From Candidatus Cloacimonadota bacterium (GTDB lineage: Bacteria; Cloacimonadota; Cloacimonadia; Cloacimonadales; Cloacimonadaceae), in contig JALNWR010000113.1 in NCBI GenBank assembly GCA_023230795.1, forward strand, positions 1 to 8,191: 8,191 bases of DNA, in the 5' to 3' direction. The translations under genes and the position numbers were made by a program. Positions within the stretch are counted from its first letter, which is position 1; each line of letters begins with the position of its first letter. Shown one piece after another: positions 5,616 to 8,191 of the stretch. A model generated the notes under the pieces. That model was not told where the DNA came from and ran no database searches. It saw only the letters and a program-made list of their open reading frames with translations.

Positions 5616-7022
5616 TCACAGTCCCTGGGGATATTGTATCTCGATTTCCGCTTTTTGTTGCAGATACCATTCATCCAGATATTGCTCTTGAGCTGCCTGC
5701 AGGGCTTGGGAGAGGATATCCTCTTTGTGCAGCAGCCAGTCCTCTTCGCTAAAGCGTTGATGTGCCAATACTTTTGCCAGGTAATAAAAGCCATTATGCT
5801 CTATCAGGGGGGTGATTTCTCCTTCCGCTGTGGTCAAAATCGCCCGGTTTAGGGGCACGATCGTGCCGAGATTCTTGATCATGCTATCCCGCTTTACGTC
5901 CTCTGCATGGATCACCGTGTATCCTTCTTCCTTAGCGGCTTTAAGATAGTTTTTGGACTTGTGCTTGCGGATAAAATTTTGCGCTATATCCTGCATCGCG
6001 GCCTGGCGTTTGAGCGAGCGCAGCCGGAGCTTTAGAAGAGCGCTTTCTACCTCAAAGGGGATATAGTACTCGTCCACACTCTGCGCGACCTCACAGATAA
6101 AGACGTCCTTCATGGGAGTATGGTATGGCTCCAGTAGGGTGCCGGGGGAGTTATCAAAGCTCTGCCGCACCAGGTCCGGAACTCTCCCGATGCCTCTGAT
6201 GATGTCGTCTGTAGCAGAAAAGAACTGGCTTTCTTTCACGGGCAGACCCAGCTGAGCAGCAGCAGCTTTGAGCCCGAGATTCTGGGCGCTTTGATAAAGC
6301 TGCTCTCTCTGAGCCTTAATCTCGTCCAGCCTGTGGATGTTTTCCCGTTCAGAGCCGGAGGCAAAGCGAATGAAGAAGAGGCTGCGGCCATCCTCGCGCC
6401 GATATTCTTGCTTGATCTCTTCGTAATACTTTCGCACTTCGCTATCTGTCACGGTGATATCCTGTAAGCTATTGTAATCAAAATAGATGATCTCGGCATC
6501 GGCCTGATGGGATAAAGCCAGCCAATCGCGCTTGATCTTGAGAGTATCGATTCGGGCTTCGGCGCGGATGCTGTTTAACAGCTTATTGTAGCCATAGACG
6601 TCGCGGCTGTAAGTCATGATATCCTGTTTGAATTGCGGGTTTTCCCGCAAAGCGTGCTCGTATTTTTTCTGGTCAAAATGCCCGTCTGTCATCAGGTCCG
6701 GGATCTGCCTGACCCCCTGAGGAGGATTCGCCTTGATCTCATCATCCAATTCCTTGGGGCTCACGTGGACACCATATTCCTGCATAGCTCTGTCGTATAT
6801 ATACATTGCGATAAGTTCATCAAAGTAATTTTGGTACAAAGTCAGAGAATCAGCGGGGCTGAGCTCTGCCTCGATTCCTCTGTATTCCAGATAAGCTGTA
6901 AAGCCTTCGGTCAATTCAGCTTCGCTGTAGGCTCTGTCGCCAATCTGCGCCTTTGCTGCGACCTGTGCGCAAAAGCTAAGCATTAGCGCCAGCAGCAGTA
7001 TATATAGCAGGTCTTTTTTCAT
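5616..7022 (-). CDS. Periplasmic SurA/PpiD-like folding factor (peptidyl-prolyl isomerase family, degenerate catalytic domain)
   Basis: A 468-residue exported protein. Residues 1-24 are a Sec signal peptide (MKKD, then LLYILLLALMLSF, cleavage likely near AQVAA-KA). The N-terminal part (about 26-170) is helical and resembles the SurA/PpiD chaperone module, including VSPKELDDEI (87-96) and DGHFDQKKYEHAL (113-125), a typical segment of this family. Two later stretches recall parvulin ends: EPYHTPMKDVFICEV followed by PFEVESALLKLRL (298-334), and GEITPLIEHNGFYYLAKV with a following helix (401-418). The usual parvulin GGDLG-type core is not visible, so isomerase activity is doubtful and a chaperone role is more likely. 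Its position directly upstream of bamA fits escort of outer-membrane proteins. Start: ATG at 7022 with AAGGAG (7036-7031) eight bases before; an ATG at 7026 is out of frame. Confidence 0.8.
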   Translation of the reverse strand: MKKDLLYILLLALMLSFCAQVAAKAQIGDRAYSEAELTEGFTAYLEYRGIEAELSPADSLTLYQNYFDELIAMYIYDRAMQEYGVHVSPKELDDEIKANPPQGVRQIPDLMTDGHFDQKKYEHALRENPQFKQDIMTYSRDVYGYNKLLNSIRAEARIDTLKIKRDWLALSHQADAEIIYFDYNSLQDITVTDSEVRKYYEEIKQEYRREDGRSLFFIRFASGSERENIHRLDEIKAQREQLYQSAQNLGLKAAAAQLGLPVKESQFFSATDDIIRGIGRVPDLVRQSFDNSPGTLLEPYHTPMKDVFICEVAQSVDEYYIPFEVESALLKLRLRSLKRQAAMQDIAQNFIRKHKSKNYLKAAKEEGYTVIHAEDVKRDSMIKNLGTIVPLNRAILTTAEGEITPLIEHNGFYYLAKVLAHQRFSEEDWLLHKEDILSQALQAAQEQYLDEWYLQQKAEIEIQYPQGL

Positions 7023-7073
7023 CCATGTTTCTCCTTGAGCAGGCTGAGTATCCTGATTTGTATCAATGTCGCA

Positions 7074-7101
7074 ATTCTTAATCCGGGCAGTAATATGTCA
7101 A
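7074..7101 (-). promoter_or_regulatory. Candidate promoter for the SurA/PpiD-like gene
   Basis: Minus strand TTGACA (7101-7096), a 16-base spacer and AAGAAT (7079-7074; four of six matches to TATAAT) lie about 50 bases before the start codon. The gene needs its own promoter because a terminator closes the peroxiredoxin gene upstream. Confidence 0.45.
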
Positions 7102-7121
7102 GCTGAAACCGCAGTTGGGGC

Positions 7122-7152
7122 ATCCTGTTGATCCGTAGTATCCACATAATCC
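7122..7152. repeat. Phased 9-nt repeat (NNNNNGGAT on the minus strand)
   Basis: ATCC occurs at 7122, 7131, 7140 and 7149, exactly nine bases apart. On the minus strand this reads as four units ending in GGAT (for example TATGTGGAT, ACTACGGAT, CAACAGGAT). The variable five bases differ between units. It lies upstream of the promoter of the chaperone gene. From memory, similar degenerate 9-mers occur between genes in several bacterial phyla; origin or function is unknown. Confidence 0.6.
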
Positions 7153-7178
7153 GTGTAACCATCTCTTCAGCTTTATGC

Positions 7179-7211
7179 AAAAAAGAACGCCTCCCCTTCA
7201 GGGAAGCGTTC
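7179..7211 (-). terminator. Intrinsic terminator of the peroxiredoxin gene
   Basis: On the minus strand: GAACGC (7211-7206), one mismatch, TCCC (7204-7201), a short loop, GGGA (7195-7192), GCGTTC (7190-7185), then six T (7184-7179). Ten pairs with a GC-rich stem and a T-run, starting 24 bases after the stop codon. It isolates the peroxiredoxin gene from the chaperone gene. Confidence 0.9.
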
Positions 7212-7234
7212 GGTAAGACAAAAGTAGTCTTTGC

Positions 7235-7891
7235 TTAGGCTTTGCGATGGCAAAACCACCAGTCAAAGCATTCGAATTCACCGGCTTTGGCTCTGGCTTT
7301 GCGATCCTCTGCGCCCTTGACGTCTTTGGGCGGAGGCACGATCACATGGTCTTTGACGATGCCGTTGTTTGGCCAGTCAGCTGGCATGGCGCAGGCGTTT
7401 TTATCGCTGAACTGCATTCCTTTTACAGCCCGCAGAATCTCTTGCATATTACGTCCCAATTCCTGAGGGTAATAAAGTATGATGCGGATGATGCCTTTGT
7501 CATCTACGATAAATACCGCACGCACGGTGTTTGAGTCTTTGCCGGGGTGAATGATGCCAAGACGGTTTGCCACAGCACCAGTATCGGCGATAATGGGGAA
7601 CTGAATCTCCACGCCGAGGTTTTCATGAATCCATTCTTCCCATTTAATATGAGAGAATACCTGATCCACGCTCATACCAATGAGCTCGCAATTTAGCTTT
7701 CTAAATTCTTCATAAAGATTTTGAAAAGCCACAAATTCTGTGGTGCATACAGGGGTGAAATCAGCCGGGTGGCTGAAGAGGACAAACCATTTGCCTGCCA
7801 TGTCATTGGGCAGAGTCATTTTGCCACGGGTCGTGGTTACCTTGAGTTCGGGGAATTTGTCCCCAAGTAGGGGCATACCTTGTTGTTCCAT
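7235..7891 (-). CDS. Peroxiredoxin, archaeal-type Prx6/AhpC family
   Basis: A 218-residue cytoplasmic thiol peroxidase that reduces hydrogen peroxide and organic peroxides. FSHPADFTPVCTTEF (39-53) holds the peroxidatic Cys49 with Pro47 and Thr46 (P-x3-T/S-x2-C type site), and Arg124 in NTVRAVFIVD (121-130) is the conserved active-site arginine. The extended C-terminus has IVPPPKDV (184-191) and ends with C208 and C214 (FECFDWWFC), matching by memory the C-terminal cysteine pair of Aeropyrum pernix thioredoxin peroxidase (C50/C207/C213) of decameric archaeal enzymes. C68 and C167 are additional. Length is normal for this subgroup. Start: ATG at 7891 with AAGGAG six bases upstream. It is a single-gene unit with its own terminator; the AT-rich upstream region carries promoter-like boxes. 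No reductase partner gene is adjacent. Confidence 0.95.
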   Translation of the reverse strand: MEQQGMPLLGDKFPELKVTTTRGKMTLPNDMAGKWFVLFSHPADFTPVCTTEFVAFQNLYEEFRKLNCELIGMSVDQVFSHIKWEEWIHENLGVEIQFPIIADTGAVANRLGIIHPGKDSNTVRAVFIVDDKGIIRIILYYPQELGRNMQEILRAVKGMQFSDKNACAMPADWPNNGIVKDHVIVPPPKDVKGAEDRKARAKAGEFECFDWWFCHRKA

Positions 7892-7914
7892 ACGTTTCTC
7901 CTTTATATTTTGTT

Positions 7915-7942
7915 TTTATATACTAAAGTCTAATCAAGACAA
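7915..7942 (-). promoter_or_regulatory. Candidate promoter of the peroxiredoxin gene
   Basis: Minus strand TTGTCT (7942-7937), a 16-base spacer and TATAAA (7920-7915), 23 bases before the start codon. A better -35, TTGACA (7954-7949), lies just upstream but at the 17-base distance finds only AGACTT. A small dyad GTCT-N5-AGAC (7928-7940) falls between the boxes and could bind a regulator, though it is short enough to be chance. Confidence 0.45.
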
Positions 7943-7974
7943 TTCAAATGTCAAGGGAATATTTCAAGTATATG

Positions 7975-8002
7975 AAAACAGTATGAAGGAAAGCACTGTT
8001 TT
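7975..8002. repeat. Inverted repeat upstream of the peroxiredoxin promoter
   Basis: AAAACAGT (7975-7982) and ACTGTTTT (7995-8002) form eight perfect pairs around a 12-base loop. There is no T-run after it on either strand apart from the stem itself. It could be a weak 3' structure of a gene beyond the right edge or an operator for the peroxiredoxin gene. Confidence 0.5.
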
Positions 8003-8191
8003 ATGCTTGACGGGCAAGTTTTTAGGCTTCATAAAGTGAGTTTCTGGCATTCCCCAAAAATATTGAGATATTCTTTTGATAATAAATTCATTGGCTTTAT
8101 CTTAGCTTGCATCCATGTCCATATATTTCAGTTTATATCTTTAGCACTTAAGATTATTGATTCCGGCTGAATATGCTTCTAATCCGAGTCC

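Larger units (their letters stand above)
7892..8191. other. AT-rich non-coding stretch
   Basis: Apart from the promoter boxes and inverted repeat listed separately, no convincing gene is seen. Base composition is clearly more AT-rich than the genes to the left. The last 51 bases on the minus strand are open (ending ...INNLKC, stop at 8143-8141) and could be the tail of a gene lying beyond the right edge, but 16 residues are too few to judge. Confidence 0.6.

Noticed and set aside
5296..5852. Small open frames over the hairpin array on both strands
   Set aside because: Their peptides are just translations of the repeats (e.g. repeated LVLLDARRIESSN), with no ribosome site and no family resemblance.
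8141..8191. C-terminal end of a gene entering from the right edge (minus strand, 16 residues then stop)
   Set aside because: Too short and in AT-rich sequence; cannot be distinguished from a chance open stretch.

Overview
The window looks like a chromosomal segment of a Gram-negative (diderm), probably anaerobic bacterium that uses the MEP isoprenoid pathway. It carries a BamA/Omp85 barrel assembly protein, a periplasmic SurA/PpiD-like chaperone, IspD, a GlmS-type amidotransferase, and a peroxiredoxin of the type best known from archaea and anaerobes. The overall flavour (moderate GC, short cell-envelope operon, archaeal-type Prx) suggests something like Candidatus Cloacimonadota, but that is an impression from memory and not something the sequence proves. 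No rRNA, tRNA, transposase, phage gene or CRISPR array is visible.

All six genes lie on the minus strand, so transcription runs from high to low coordinates. 7892-8191: AT-rich upstream region with a promoter-like sequence and an inverted repeat. 7235-7891: peroxiredoxin, closed by a clear intrinsic terminator (7179-7211). 7023-7178: promoter region with a 9-nt phased repeat. 5616-7022: secreted SurA/PpiD-like folding factor. 5117-5615: a 499-base non-coding region that is the most structured part of the window. 2864-5116: bamA. 1913-2860: radical SAM protein with a C-terminal winged helix. 1218-1925: ispD. 1-1206: N-terminal two thirds of a GlmS-like enzyme, running off the left edge.

The last four genes are packed with gaps or overlaps of 3, -13 and 11 bases and probably form one operon serving envelope building: outer-membrane protein insertion (BamA), isoprenoid precursors for the lipid carrier (IspD) and glucosamine-6-phosphate for peptidoglycan and LPS (GlmS). 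The folding factor just upstream would escort outer-membrane proteins to BamA.

Three things stand out. (1) The 5380-5563 stretch is an array of short perfect hairpins with a conserved core and flank but covarying stem arms, partly duplicated as an exact 59-bp tandem repeat. (2) The presumed bamA 5' leader (5149-5202) can form a hairpin whose loop is complementary to a downstream single-stranded stretch, a possible pseudoknot or switch. (3) The GlmS-like enzyme has its catalytic Cys at residue 25 behind a basic N-terminal extension, so it should need propeptide removal, unlike ordinary GlmS.
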